Source: G963665215 sp963665215 (lineage in GTDB: Bacteria > Chloroflexota > Dehalococcoidia > Lucifugimonadales > CAUZJF01). From it: a stretch of DNA of 64,000 nucleotides. Location of the stretch: contig CAXXWW010000002.1 in assembly GCA_963665215.2 (NCBI GenBank), forward strand, positions 310,001-374,000, read 5' to 3'. Below are positions 49,905 through 59,066 of the stretch, piece after piece. The position numbers were made by a program, and so were the translations under genes. The notes under the pieces are model-generated. The model worked only from the letters and a program-made list of their open reading frames with translations. It searched no databases and had not been told where the DNA came from. How positions within the stretch are numbered: position 1 is the first letter of the stretch; every line of letters begins with the position of its first letter.

Positions 49905-51293
49905 CTACTGGATTGCCCTCAGCCCCTTTTGGGTCGCAAGTACCAGCACGGCGGTGGCGACCATCAGTACGCCGAGGACTGCGATGGTGTTCTGCTCTCC
50001 CCACCGGTCCATGGCAAGGCCCGCAGGGAGGACACCAAGGGGCATGAACCCGAATATCATATGGTATACACTCATGACCCGCCCCTGGTACGCGTCCTCT
50101 ACCTGCTCCATGATGAGGACCATATTCAGCACGCGCCTGCCAGCATCCCCGAGTCCGAGCAGGACCATGATGCCGATGGCCGCGTAATACAATGATACCG
50201 TGGCCACAAGCAGCAGGGCGATGCCGGACATGAAGATTGTCGCAATATATAAAAGGCCGCGTCGCCACCTGCCCAAGGCGGCGAAGACCAACGAGCCCGT
50301 CAGCGAGCCCAGCCCCATCATGCTTATCATCAGGCCGAATGCCCCCGACTCGCGCTGATAGACCTCGTTCACGAACACTGGCAGGAGGAACTTGAAAGGC
50401 AGGGCGAGCAGCACGGTAGACACAAGGGCCAGCAAGAGGGCCACCAACAGGTTGTTGCGACGGATGTACGACAGTCCCGCTTTGATGTCGGTCAGAATAG
50501 ATGTTTTGGTGGGGAGGACCGGTCGATCGAGCCTGGGGAGCAGGTTGGTCAACAGGAACGCCGTCAGGCCCATCGCCGCGATTATATAGTAAACAGTCGC
50601 CGGCCCGAACACGGCGTAGAGGAGTCCCCCAATGGTGGGCGCCACCAGGATCGCCGTGCTGAAGCCCGCGCCGTTGAGCGCCAACGCGTTGCTCAGCATC
50701 CGCTTACCGACCAGCTGCGGGATTATCGCCTGCCGCGCGGGGGCCAGGAATGACCACATGACTCCCTGTAATAACGACGCCCCCAGCAGATGAAACCAGG
50801 TTAGAGTCTCGGTCGTGATGGATATGGCGTTGAATACCGCAATGCCCGTGAAGACCGCCTGGCCTATTTGTATGAGCCGCTTGCGCTCGACCCGGTCGGC
50901 GACGGCGCCTCCAAACAGCGCCAACCCCAGCATCGGGATGCCGCCGGCGGCGCCGACCAGTCCGACTTTCCCGGCCGACCCGGTTATTTCCCATACCAGG
51001 AAGCCGCGAGCTATCATCTGCATCTGCATGCCGCTCATCATGAATATCAGGCCGAGCCACAGATGCCGAAAGTTGGGGTCGGATAGGGAGCTGAAGGTGT
51101 ATCGCCAGCCGGATGTCGGCGGGGCTGGCAAGACGGTGCGGGAGAGGGACTCTGCGGCGGCCGCTTGCCGGGTGGGGGGAGCCGCCCTTCCTCTGGCGGT
51201 GGTGCGGCTGCTGTCGTTGGTTGAGCTGGGTGGCTGACTGGGGTCGGTGTGGGGGACCGGTGTGTCCGGAGCAGGCTCTGAGTCAGGCGCCAT
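49905..51293 (-). CDS. MFS transporter (MFS_3/EntS-like)
   Basis: 462 residues. The first ~65 are Pro/Ser/Thr-rich and disordered; then come about 12 hydrophobic segments. Motif A appears as GGAVADRVERKRLIQIGQ, and the fold resembles enterobactin-exporter-like MFS_3 proteins (HLWLGLIFMMSGMQMQMIAR at the start, MSVYHMIFGFMPLGVLPAGL late). Probably an exporter; the substrate is unknown. The gene is divergent from aroC. Confidence 0.85.
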   Translation of the reverse strand: MAPDSEPAPDTPVPHTDPSQPPSSTNDSSRTTARGRAAPPTRQAAAAESLSRTVLPAPPTSGWRYTFSSLSDPNFRHLWLGLIFMMSGMQMQMIARGFLVWEITGSAGKVGLVGAAGGIPMLGLALFGGAVADRVERKRLIQIGQAVFTGIAVFNAISITTETLTWFHLLGASLLQGVMWSFLAPARQAIIPQLVGKRMLSNALALNGAGFSTAILVAPTIGGLLYAVFGPATVYYIIAAMGLTAFLLTNLLPRLDRPVLPTKTSILTDIKAGLSYIRRNNLLVALLLALVSTVLLALPFKFLLPVFVNEVYQRESGAFGLMISMMGLGSLTGSLVFAALGRWRRGLLYIATIFMSGIALLLVATVSLYYAAIGIMVLLGLGDAGRRVLNMVLIMEQVEDAYQGRVMSVYHMIFGFMPLGVLPAGLAMDRWGEQNTIAVLGVLMVATAVLVLATQKGLRAIQ

Positions 51294-51683
51294 GAGCGCA
51301 GTCTATACCCGCATGACTCTGAGAGCAAGGCTCGGACGGCGGTGTGTGTGCGGTGGAGGAGTACTCCGCGGGTGCCCGGACAGGCGGCCCGGCACTTTAG
51401 CGCCGGGCGGCGCCGCGCAAGATGTGCCTCCACGGAGGGGTGAGTTATGGGCCCGGGCTACGAGCGACACTCATCCGCACAAGGCGGAAGGTACTCGCAG
51501 GTGTTTGACCCGGGCCCGTTTCTTGCCCGCATCGGGGTTGCAGGGGAGACGTCTGCGCCATGGTCCGCCGGTCCGGCAGCGCCGGACGGCCCTCCGGACG
51601 CGGCAACGCACACGATACGATGATACCATATGCCCCTAGTAGATGGTAGCATGTAGGCGCAACGAGAAGTCAGGTCGATTGAT
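51294..51683. other. Divergent intergenic region between MFS gene and aroC
   Basis: About 390 bases of GC-rich DNA, with a small hairpin (GCCCGGC ... GCCGGGC near 51387-51408) and, closer to aroC, an inverted repeat TACCAT ... ATGGTA (near 51625-51650). Promoters for both genes should be here. No gene recognised. Confidence 0.45.
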
Positions 51684-52769
51684 ATGGGCAACACCTTTGG
51701 ACGCATGTTCCGCGTCACCACCTGGGGGGAGTCGCATGGCGACGCTACGGGGGTGGTGATTGACGGTTGTCCTCCGCTGGTCGAGCTGAGCGTAGACGAT
51801 ATTCAGCGGGAGCTGGACCGCCGCCGGCCGGGGCAAAGCAGGATCTCCACGCAGCGAAGGGAGAGCGACAGCGCGCAGATTCTCTCAGGGGTGTTCGACG
51901 GCCAAACGCTGGGCACGCCGATACTTATCGGGGTGTGGAACCAGGACGCCCGCCCAAAAGACTACGAGCACATGCGCACCAAGTTCCGGCCATCCCACGC
52001 CGACTACACCTATCAGGCCAAGTACGGTATCCGGAACTGGATGGGCGGCGGTCGGGCCGCCGCCAGGGAGACGATAGGCCGCGTTGCCGCCGGGGCCATC
52101 GCCAAGAAGATCCTGGCCAAGGAGTATGGCGTCGAGATAGTCGGATACGTGAAGCAGGTCTGGAACCTGGTCGCGGACGTCGACCCTGACACGGTCTCCA
52201 TGGAAGAGGTCGAGTCCAACATCGCACGCTGCCCGGACCAGGACGTGGCGATACAGATGATCGAGCGCATCGAAGAGGCCCGCAAGGACGGAGACTCACT
52301 GGGTGGCGTCGTGGAGGCGGTGGCGCGAGGAGTGCCGCCCGGCCTCGGGGAGCCGGTCTTCGACAAGCTGGACGCGGAGCTGGCCCGCGCGATGCTGTCC
52401 CTTCCGGCGTGCAAGGGATTCGAGGTGGGCTCCGGCTTCGGGGGTGTGACGATGACGGGCTCGGAGCACAACGACCCCTTCTACAACGAGGGGGGACGCA
52501 TCAGGACGCGCACCAACCGGTCGGGCGGTATCCAAGGCGGCATCTCCAACGGCGAGAATATCATCGTCCGAGCGGCGTTCAAGCCCACCGCGACCATCAT
52601 GAAGACGCAGGAGACGGTGGATATCTATGGCAATCCGACCGAGCTGGAGGGCAGGGGACGCCACGACCCTTGTGTCCTGCCCCGGGCGGTTCCCATCGTC
52701 GAGGCGATGATGGCGCTGGTGCTCGTGGACCATGCGCTGCGGCAGCGTGGGCAGGTGGGCCGGGTGTAG
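51684..52769 (+). CDS. aroC: Chorismate synthase
   Basis: 361 residues. It converts EPSP to chorismate with reduced FMN. Signatures: MGNTFGRMFRVTTWGESHG, DIQRELDRRRPGQSRIST, the central RGGGRAAARET-like block YGIRNWMGGGRAAARETIGR, and GGIQGGISNGENIIVRAAFK. Full length. A DUF2283 frame on the other strand overlaps its last 145 nt. Confidence 0.97.
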   Translation: MGNTFGRMFRVTTWGESHGDATGVVIDGCPPLVELSVDDIQRELDRRRPGQSRISTQRRESDSAQILSGVFDGQTLGTPILIGVWNQDARPKDYEHMRTKFRPSHADYTYQAKYGIRNWMGGGRAAARETIGRVAAGAIAKKILAKEYGVEIVGYVKQVWNLVADVDPDTVSMEEVESNIARCPDQDVAIQMIERIEEARKDGDSLGGVVEAVARGVPPGLGEPVFDKLDAELARAMLSLPACKGFEVGSGFGGVTMTGSEHNDPFYNEGGRIRTRTNRSGGIQGGISNGENIIVRAAFKPTATIMKTQETVDIYGNPTELEGRGRHDPCVLPRAVPIVEAMMALVLVDHALRQRGQVGRV

Positions 52770-53029
52770 GGGCCCGGAGGGCCATTCAGCCCCACGGCAT
52801 CGAGCGCCTGATGGTCCACGAACCGGCATAGTCCACCCCTTACGACGTAGTCCACGACCCTGGGATTCTCCATGCGTTTGGAGGCGTCCAGCACCTCGAT
52901 CCCTACGATGTTGCCCTCACTGTCGTAGTCGAGGACGACCCCGGGCTTATCCTCATCGCTCTCCTCGACAGGAGAGTTATTGAAGAGAATGCGCAGCACG
53001 TCCACGTCCTGGTCATAGACGACTTTCAT
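52625..53029 (-). CDS. DUF2283 protein with an extended C-terminus antisense to aroC
   Basis: The first ~65 residues are a standard DUF2283 protein: MKVVYDQDVDVLRILFNNSP, PGVVLDYDSEGNIVGIEVL and DASKRMENPRVVDY. The rest (about 70 residues) is Pro/Arg/Ser-rich and lies antisense to the aroC end, so it is probably readthrough after loss of the normal stop. DUF2283 genes commonly follow DUF4258 genes in toxin-antitoxin-like pairs. Here the ATG overlaps the end of the broken DUF4258 gene (ATGA). Confidence 0.7.
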   Translation of the reverse strand: MKVVYDQDVDVLRILFNNSPVEESDEDKPGVVLDYDSEGNIVGIEVLDASKRMENPRVVDYVVRGGLCRFVDHQALDAVGLNGPPGPYTRPTCPRCRSAWSTSTSAIIASTMGTARGRTQGSWRPLPSSSVGLP

Positions 53030-53286
53030 TGGACACTCCAACATCTTTGGGTCCTGCTTGTCCCGTAGATAGTCACGACTACTGCAGGCTTTAAGGCGTG
53101 CGATACAATAGCGCGCGGCAGATATATCTTACCCTGGCCGAAATCAAGCTACGATTGGTACGCCATTCTGCCCCCTTGGGCTGGTACGATGTGCTGAGGC
53201 GCGGTGAGCACTTCCTCTAGCAACTCGCGTGGAATCGAGCGGCGGACCACCTCCTCCTCCGCATGGTGGCTAATCCTGAACGGCAT
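53026..53286 (-). pseudogene. DUF4258 toxin-like gene with an in-frame amber stop
   Basis: ATG at 53286 overlaps the glcF stop (TGATG). It reads MPFRISHHAEEEVVRRSIPR, then LLEEVLTAPQHIVP and GGRMAYQS, then TAG at 53149-53151. The same frame continues LDFGQGKIYLPRAIV and PAVVVTIYGTSR to a TGA overlapping the DUF2283 ATG. This is the full DUF4258 pattern, and a single change (for example CAG to TAG) accounts for the stop. Loss of the presumed toxin leaves its DUF2283 partner alone. Confidence 0.75.
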
Positions 53287-54599
53287 CACTCCGCCCGGTA
53301 CGCCTCGTCCAGCAGGTCGGTGACGTAGCGGACTTGAAGCGACACGCCCTCCCGGTTCACGCCGTTCCTTAGCTGCAGCACACACCCTGGATTGGCCGTG
53401 GCAATCACGTCCGCGCCGGTGTCCTTAACGGCCACCATCTTGGAGTCCAGCAGCCGGAGGGAGAAGTCGCGCTGCGTGACGGCATACGCCCCGCCGGCCC
53501 CACAGCAATGGGCGGAGTCCTCCATCTCAACGAATTGGAGGCCCGGGATTGAGCGCAGCAGCAGCCTCGGCGCTTCGGTGATTCCCTGCGCGTGGGACAG
53601 GTGGCAGGAGTCCTGGTAGGTTACCCGGTAGTCGAGGCGACCCTCGGGAGGGACGAAGGGCAGGTCGACCAGGAACTCGTGAACGTCTTTGACCAGGGCC
53701 CTGAGCTTCTCGGCCCTCGCGGCGTACTGTCGGCTATCCTTGAGAAGGTCGTGGTACTCCTTCATGCGCACCCCGCAGCCCGCCGATGCTACCACCACGG
53801 CGTCCACGTCGTCGGACAGAAAGGCGTCGATGTTCCTCCGGGCCAGCTCGCGCGCCACGTCCAGGTCGCCGACGTGGGAGTTGATGGCCCCGCAGCAGAC
53901 CTGACCTCGTGTCACCACCACCTCGCACCCGTTCCGGGCGAGGACCCTGGCTACCGCGTCCATCTCCGGGCCGTGGATCAGGGGCATCACGCACCCGGAC
54001 AGCAGCGCGACTCTGGCCCTCCTCTCCCCCGCCGCCGGTATGAGCTGGCCCCCGGCGTGGAAGCTGGAGCCGGAGACTGCGGGCGAGGAACGCTCCAGCT
54101 CCGCGAGATTGGAGGAGATGAGGTGGAGGAGTCGCGTTTTTCTTACGGCCCATTGGAGTCCCGAGCGCTGATAGAGCCTCAGTCCCGCGACGAGCAGGGC
54201 CAACCTCCCCTGATAGGGCAGCACATGTCCCAGCAGGGTGCGCGATATCATCCGCGCGAAGAAACCCACCTTTCGGTATTGCTCGACCTGGCTCATGGTG
54301 GCCTCGATGAGCCGGCCGTAGGGGACCCCCGACGGGCAGGCGGGCTCGCAGGCGCGGCACTGGATACACAGGTCCCAGTGCCTGAAAACGGTGGGCGTGA
54401 TCTCTATGCGACCTTCGTTAACCGCCTTCATGAGGGCGATCCTGCCCCTGGGCGACTCGGTCTCGAGGCCGGTCTCAACGTAGGTCGGGCAAGCCTGGAG
54501 GCAGAACCCGCAGTGTACGCACTTGTACAGGTCCTCTTCGCTAGGGGCGTCGATGCCCGAAAACAGGGCGGAGGGCGTTCCAACGGGAGGTAACGTCAT
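53286..54599 (-). CDS. glcF: Glycolate oxidase iron-sulfur subunit
   Basis: 437 residues with two [4Fe-4S] motifs (CVHCGFCLQACPTY and CIQCRACEPACPSG) and two CCG domains (GQVCCGAINSHVGD and AHCCGAGGAYAV). It passes electrons from the flavin subunits to the respiratory chain. ATG at 54599 overlaps the glcE stop (TGATG). A broken DUF4258 gene is fused to its operon end. Similar CCG proteins serve D-lactate dehydrogenases, so the substrate is glycolate or D-lactate. Confidence 0.93.
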   Translation of the reverse strand: MTLPPVGTPSALFSGIDAPSEEDLYKCVHCGFCLQACPTYVETGLETESPRGRIALMKAVNEGRIEITPTVFRHWDLCIQCRACEPACPSGVPYGRLIEATMSQVEQYRKVGFFARMISRTLLGHVLPYQGRLALLVAGLRLYQRSGLQWAVRKTRLLHLISSNLAELERSSPAVSGSSFHAGGQLIPAAGERRARVALLSGCVMPLIHGPEMDAVARVLARNGCEVVVTRGQVCCGAINSHVGDLDVARELARRNIDAFLSDDVDAVVVASAGCGVRMKEYHDLLKDSRQYAARAEKLRALVKDVHEFLVDLPFVPPEGRLDYRVTYQDSCHLSHAQGITEAPRLLLRSIPGLQFVEMEDSAHCCGAGGAYAVTQRDFSLRLLDSKMVAVKDTGADVIATANPGCVLQLRNGVNREGVSLQVRYVTDLLDEAYRAE

Positions 54600-55942
54600 C
54601 AGATGCCTCCGACGAAGCGACCGGGGTTGAGCACCCGCTGAGAGTCGTACTGCTCCTTCAGCCTGCGCATGATGGCTACCGGCTCCCCCACGTCGTCCCA
54701 GATATCGAGGCTGGACTTGACCGCGACCGGGCATCGCTCGATGGTCAGCTTGCCCCCAAGCCGGTGGACTGCCTGGCGTGCCGAGCGCAGCACAGTCTCG
54801 ACCGCCCCATCCGCCACAGCTCCATTTCCCTGGTACCAGTTTATCAGCACCGTTCCGTGAGCCGGGTGGGCGACTATCGCGGGACGCAGGTCGTCCACAC
54901 CGTCCAAGGTCTTCAGCGCCTCGGCCAGCTCAGGGACCCCGGCTGGAGGAAGGTGAGCGCGGATACCGGCCACCGGAGCGGTCCTTTCGTCCCAGCCGTA
55001 ATCGGCCAGCCGCCGCCACATGCCTGCGGCATCCGCCTCGCCGAGCACTTCTATGCGAGACGGGCCATGCGCCTTGCAAACCGAGCGGCACTCCTTGATC
55101 TGGCGCTCCAACGTCAGTGGACGCCCCCCGAGCCGGACCGCGAGATAGCTGCCGCCGCCCAGGCCAGGGGCGTCCATCCGGTGGCCGGCCGCGGCGTCGA
55201 CGGCGGCGATGGCCAGGGGCACGACGTCGCCGTGGAAGATGCCCAGGCCGGCGGCCAGGCACTGCCTGATGCTCCCATACCCGGCCACCACGGTCGCCTG
55301 GCCGGCGGGGAGAGGAGTCAGCTTCAGCGAGACCTCGGCGATGACCCCAAGGGTGCCCAGACCGCCGATGTGGAGTCTCGTCATGTCGTATCCGCTGACG
55401 TTCTTGACGACCTGCCCGCCGCTCTTGGTTACCGTCCCGCCCGCCTGTACCACCTTCATGCCAATAACCACGTCCCTGGGGCTGCCGTACATCCACTTGA
55501 GGGGGCCGCTGGCACCCGTGGCGAGGGTGCCGCCCAGGGTGGCCCGGTCCGGGAGGGGAGGGTCTAGTGCCAGGAACTGCCCGTGCTCGCCCAGAAGCTC
55601 TTGCAATCGGCCGAGGGTAATTCCCGCTTGAACGGTAATGGTGAGGTCGGCGGGGTTGTGCTCCACGACGCGGTTGAGCCGTGACAGGTCGACGATCACG
55701 TCCAGCCGTTCCAGGGGGTTGCCCAGGGCCGACCTCGTACCGCCGCCCCACGGCGCCACGGCGAGTCGCCGTCCGGAGGCGGCCTTCATCAACCTGGCAA
55801 GCTCTTGCAGGGTGGCGGGGTATGCCACCGCCTGGGCAAGAGAGCCGTCGACGCGATGCGTCGCCACATCGTCGCCGCTGGACGCCTCGACGCCGGCATC
55901 CCTCAGCGCCTCGATGAAGCCCCTGGCGATGCCGGCTGTCAT
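54599..55942 (-). CDS. glcE: Glycolate oxidase FAD-binding subunit GlcE
   Basis: 447 residues with a PCMH-type FAD domain: VAPWGGGTRSALGNPLERLD, VQAGITLGRLQELLGEHGQ, ATLGGTLATGASGPLKWMYG and KNVSGYDMTRLHIGGLGTLG. The C-terminal part is shorter than in GlcD, as expected for GlcE. It lies between glcD and glcF on the same strand, in the order D-E-F. Confidence 0.92.
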   Translation of the reverse strand: MTAGIARGFIEALRDAGVEASSGDDVATHRVDGSLAQAVAYPATLQELARLMKAASGRRLAVAPWGGGTRSALGNPLERLDVIVDLSRLNRVVEHNPADLTITVQAGITLGRLQELLGEHGQFLALDPPLPDRATLGGTLATGASGPLKWMYGSPRDVVIGMKVVQAGGTVTKSGGQVVKNVSGYDMTRLHIGGLGTLGVIAEVSLKLTPLPAGQATVVAGYGSIRQCLAAGLGIFHGDVVPLAIAAVDAAAGHRMDAPGLGGGSYLAVRLGGRPLTLERQIKECRSVCKAHGPSRIEVLGEADAAGMWRRLADYGWDERTAPVAGIRAHLPPAGVPELAEALKTLDGVDDLRPAIVAHPAHGTVLINWYQGNGAVADGAVETVLRSARQAVHRLGGKLTIERCPVAVKSSLDIWDDVGEPVAIMRRLKEQYDSQRVLNPGRFVGGI

Positions 55943-56094
55943 TAGCGGCAGCGTCTCCGGCAGTCGAGGCTACCCATCGGCGAATGGGGACGTACTGCCC
56001 TCCACGCGCTCAAGCCAGGCCCCCCGCGGCCGGTCACAGAACGGGGGCTCTCAGGTGTGCAGAGGGGGTTGTCACAAGGGTGGCGCATGAGGGG

Positions 56095-57552
56095 TTAGAT
56101 GTACGCGCCGGCGCCGGTCTTTGCCACGGCGGCCGAATGCCTGACGTGCGGCTGGGCCGAGCCGGTGGGGAAGATCTTGCCCGGGTTGAGCTTGCCTTCG
56201 CTGCCGAACGCGGGAAGGAGGCCGGCCATGGCCTCCATGTCGTCGTCTGTGAACATGAGGGGCATGTACTCCTGCTTCTCGATGCCGATACCATGCTCGC
56301 CGGACAGAGCGCCTCCCGACTCGACGCACAGCTTCAGGATCTGTCCGCCGGCGTCGAGGGCGCGCCGGGTTTCACCGGGCTTGCGCTCGTCGAACAGGAC
56401 GCACGGATGGAGATTTCCGTCGCCGGCGTGTAGAAGGTTGGCGACGGGCAGGCCGTACTTTTTTCCTATCTCGTTGATGCCGGTCAGGACTTCCAGCAGC
56501 TTGGTCCTGGGAATGGTGCCATCGACCAATAAGTAGTTCGGCGCGAGGCGGCCCAACGCGCCGAGGACGCTCTTGCGTCCTGCCCAGAGCCGCTCCCGCT
56601 CCGCCGCGTCCGCCGCCATCCTGATCTCCAGGGGGTCGTAGCTTGCGCAGACACGCTCTATCTCCGTCGCCTCCTCCTGGACCGCCTCCGCCAGGCCGTC
56701 CACCTCAACCAGCAGGACGGCCGCTGCCCCAGCTGGGTAGCCGGCGTGGACGGCTGGCTCCGCGGCCTCGATACATAGCCGGTCCATCATCTCGAGTGCG
56801 GTGGGGACAATACCGGCCGCGATGATCCCAGATACGGCGGCGCTGGCCTGCTCCAGCTCGCTGAACACCGCCAGGAGGGTCTTGACCGCCTCGGGCTCCT
56901 TCAGCAAACGCACCACCACCTTGGTGGCGATGGCCAGGGTGCCCTCGGAGCCTATGACGATACCCCTCAGGTCGTAGCCGGGAGCCTCACGCGTCCTGCC
57001 TCCGAACCACTGGACTGAGCCGTCGGCGAGCACCACCTCCATCCCCAGCACGTGATTGGTGGTCACGCCGTACGCCAGGCAGTGGGGCCCGCCGGAGTTC
57101 TCGGCCACGTTTCCGCCGATGGTGCACGCCTTCTGGCTGGAGGGGTCGGGCGCGAAGTACAGCCCGTGCCTGGACGCCGCGTGGGAGATGTCGATGTTGA
57201 CGACGCCGGGCTCTACAACGGCCAGCCTGTTGGCGGCGTCGATCTCGAGGACCCTGGTCATCCTGGTGAGGGCGAGGACGATTCCGCCTTCGTCGGCGAT
57301 GGCGCCGCCGCTTAGCCCCGTGCCCGCACCGCGGGCGACGAGTGGCATGCCGCGATGGTAGGCCGCCCTCATCACCCCCGATACCTCCTGGGTCGACGCG
57401 GGAAGTACCACGGCAAAAGGCAGGGCGCGGTCCACAGACCCGTCCTGCTCGAACACGATCAGGTCCTCGGGCGCGTGGACGACGTAGGTGTCGCCGACGA
57501 TTGATTTGAGCTCGTCAATGAGCTCGTTGTGGTCGCGCACGTCTTGCCTCAC
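56095..57552 (-). CDS. glcD: Glycolate oxidase catalytic FAD subunit GlcD
   Basis: About 485 residues. The FAD domain shows PLVARGAGTGLSGGAIADEG, VEPGVVNIDISHAASRHGLY, GNVAENSGGPHCLAYGVTTN and GSEGTLAIATKVVVRL. The C-terminal FAD-oxidase domain has NLLHAGDGNLHPCVLFDERK and GGALSGEHGIGIEKQEYMPL. GTG at 57552 is the likely start; the frame is open to 57657. With GlcE and GlcF it oxidises glycolate to glyoxylate, or D-lactate. 152 nt separate it from glcE. Confidence 0.92.
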   Translation of the reverse strand: MRQDVRDHNELIDELKSIVGDTYVVHAPEDLIVFEQDGSVDRALPFAVVLPASTQEVSGVMRAAYHRGMPLVARGAGTGLSGGAIADEGGIVLALTRMTRVLEIDAANRLAVVEPGVVNIDISHAASRHGLYFAPDPSSQKACTIGGNVAENSGGPHCLAYGVTTNHVLGMEVVLADGSVQWFGGRTREAPGYDLRGIVIGSEGTLAIATKVVVRLLKEPEAVKTLLAVFSELEQASAAVSGIIAAGIVPTALEMMDRLCIEAAEPAVHAGYPAGAAAVLLVEVDGLAEAVQEEATEIERVCASYDPLEIRMAADAAERERLWAGRKSVLGALGRLAPNYLLVDGTIPRTKLLEVLTGINEIGKKYGLPVANLLHAGDGNLHPCVLFDERKPGETRRALDAGGQILKLCVESGGALSGEHGIGIEKQEYMPLMFTDDDMEAMAGLLPAFGSEGKLNPGKIFPTGSAQPHVRHSAAVAKTGAGAYI

Positions 57553-57966
57553 ACGTGTGGGTACATCATAGTGAAATGCAGCAATGGGTTCAACCTTGAG
57601 GGGCGTCGGGGCCGGTCCCGCGCGTGCTGAAGGGGCTCCCGCGAGAAGGCGCGCCATTCTGCACCAGCGGCAGTACAGCGGGGTTCAGCCCGCCTCGGTG
57701 CGTGGTAAAACTCGTGGGCGCGTCTGTGCGAGTCATCGGTGCTAAGCGGCGGGGCCAGGGCAAGATAAAGGACAGACGCACCGGGGTCAGGCCCTCGTGT
57801 CTTGGCGCAGCACCGCCGTTCTAATGCGCGAATAGTGGAAGATTGTAAGGGGATCGGCAAAAATATATACTGGTCGCGCTATGAGGCCGGACTCGCGGCC
57901 CCGACACGTTGGGGCACTCTCCAAAGACGTGAAGAGAGCCAACGGCGCTCCGGGGGTGATGCAGCA

Positions 57967-58884
57967 ATGCGTGTGCTGGTGACCGGCGGGGCCGGGTTCG
58001 TCGGCTCACACATCGTCGACCGGTTACTTGCTGAGGGAGACGAGGTCCTGGTGGTCGATGACATGTCCACCGGCGAGGGCCGCAACCTGTCTGGTGAGGT
58101 CCGCCTCGAGGAGCTGGATATACGGGCGCCCTCATTCGGGAAGCTTGTGTCGTCGTTTCGGCCCGACCTGATCACGCACACCGCCGCGCGGGCGTCGGTG
58201 CCCGCCTCTATGTCGGACCCGTCGCTGGACGCCGAGGTCAACATCGTCGGCGGCATCAACGTCTGCCAGGCGGCGCTGACGTCCAGATGCCCCCAGATGA
58301 TATACGTCACGACCGGTGGAGCGCTCTACGGAACGTCGGAATACCTCCCCTGTGACGAGGACCACCCGATAAGGCCGCTGAGCCCCTACGGGCTGAGCAA
58401 GTGGACGCTGGAGCTCTACATGCGTATGCTGGTGTCCGGCTCGGTGCGGCTCAAGGTCCTGCGGCTCGCCAACGTCTACGGTCCCCGTCAGGACCCCAGC
58501 GGCGAAGCCGGGGTCGTGGCCATCTTCGCTCAGCGTATGCTGCGTGGGGAGCGCGTAATGATATTTGGGAACGGCGAGCAGACCAGGGACTTCGTATACG
58601 TCGAGGATGTCGCCAGGGCGCACGAGCTGGCCCAGGGGCTGTCGGAGCCGCTGACGGTCAACATCAGCTCGGGTGCGGCGACCACGGTGATGGAGCTGTT
58701 TCACCGGCTGGCGAAGGAGACCCACTACCGCCTCCCTCCTCAGCACGAGGGTGAGCGGCCCGGGGATGTCAAGCACGTGGTGCTGGCCAACTCGAGAGCG
58801 CAGCGGCGGCTACGCTGGACCCCTCAGACCTCTCTCAACGACGGCCTGCGCGAGACCCTGGCCTGGCTTAGAGCAGAAGTGTAG
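57967..58884 (+). CDS. NAD-dependent nucleotide-sugar epimerase/dehydratase
   Basis: 305 residues of the extended SDR (GalE-like) family. The NAD motif is VTGGAGFVGSHIVDRLLAEG, the catalytic Thr region is YVTTGGALYGT, and the Tyr-x3-Lys is SPYGLSKWTLELYM. RLANVYGPRQDPSGEAGVVA and GNGEQTRDFVYVEDVARAH are typical of UDP-glucose 4-epimerases. The exact sugar is uncertain. ATG at 57967 begins at the first strand. It leads a surface-polysaccharide block with the ligase and manC. Confidence 0.9.
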   Translation: MRVLVTGGAGFVGSHIVDRLLAEGDEVLVVDDMSTGEGRNLSGEVRLEELDIRAPSFGKLVSSFRPDLITHTAARASVPASMSDPSLDAEVNIVGGINVCQAALTSRCPQMIYVTTGGALYGTSEYLPCDEDHPIRPLSPYGLSKWTLELYMRMLVSGSVRLKVLRLANVYGPRQDPSGEAGVVAIFAQRMLRGERVMIFGNGEQTRDFVYVEDVARAHELAQGLSEPLTVNISSGAATTVMELFHRLAKETHYRLPPQHEGERPGDVKHVVLANSRAQRRLRWTPQTSLNDGLRETLAWLRAEV

Positions 58885-59066
58885 CCGCAGCCGCGACAGC
58901 CCCTCAAATGTGACCGGCAATTCGCCTTCACCTAGAATCGAGCAGATAGGTGCCGTGGGCACATCGCGGGCCGTGAGTTCGCGAGGGCGCAGCGACAACG
59001 CTGCCTGAGGCTTAACGTATCAGAATAGAAAGGGCATTACTACTTAGCGTCAAGACGGTTGCGGCG

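Noticed and set aside
53149..53151. TAG in the DUF4258 gene as a recoded amino acid
   Set aside because: There is no sign of pyrrolysine use and no reason for it in this family; a nonsense mutation is simpler.
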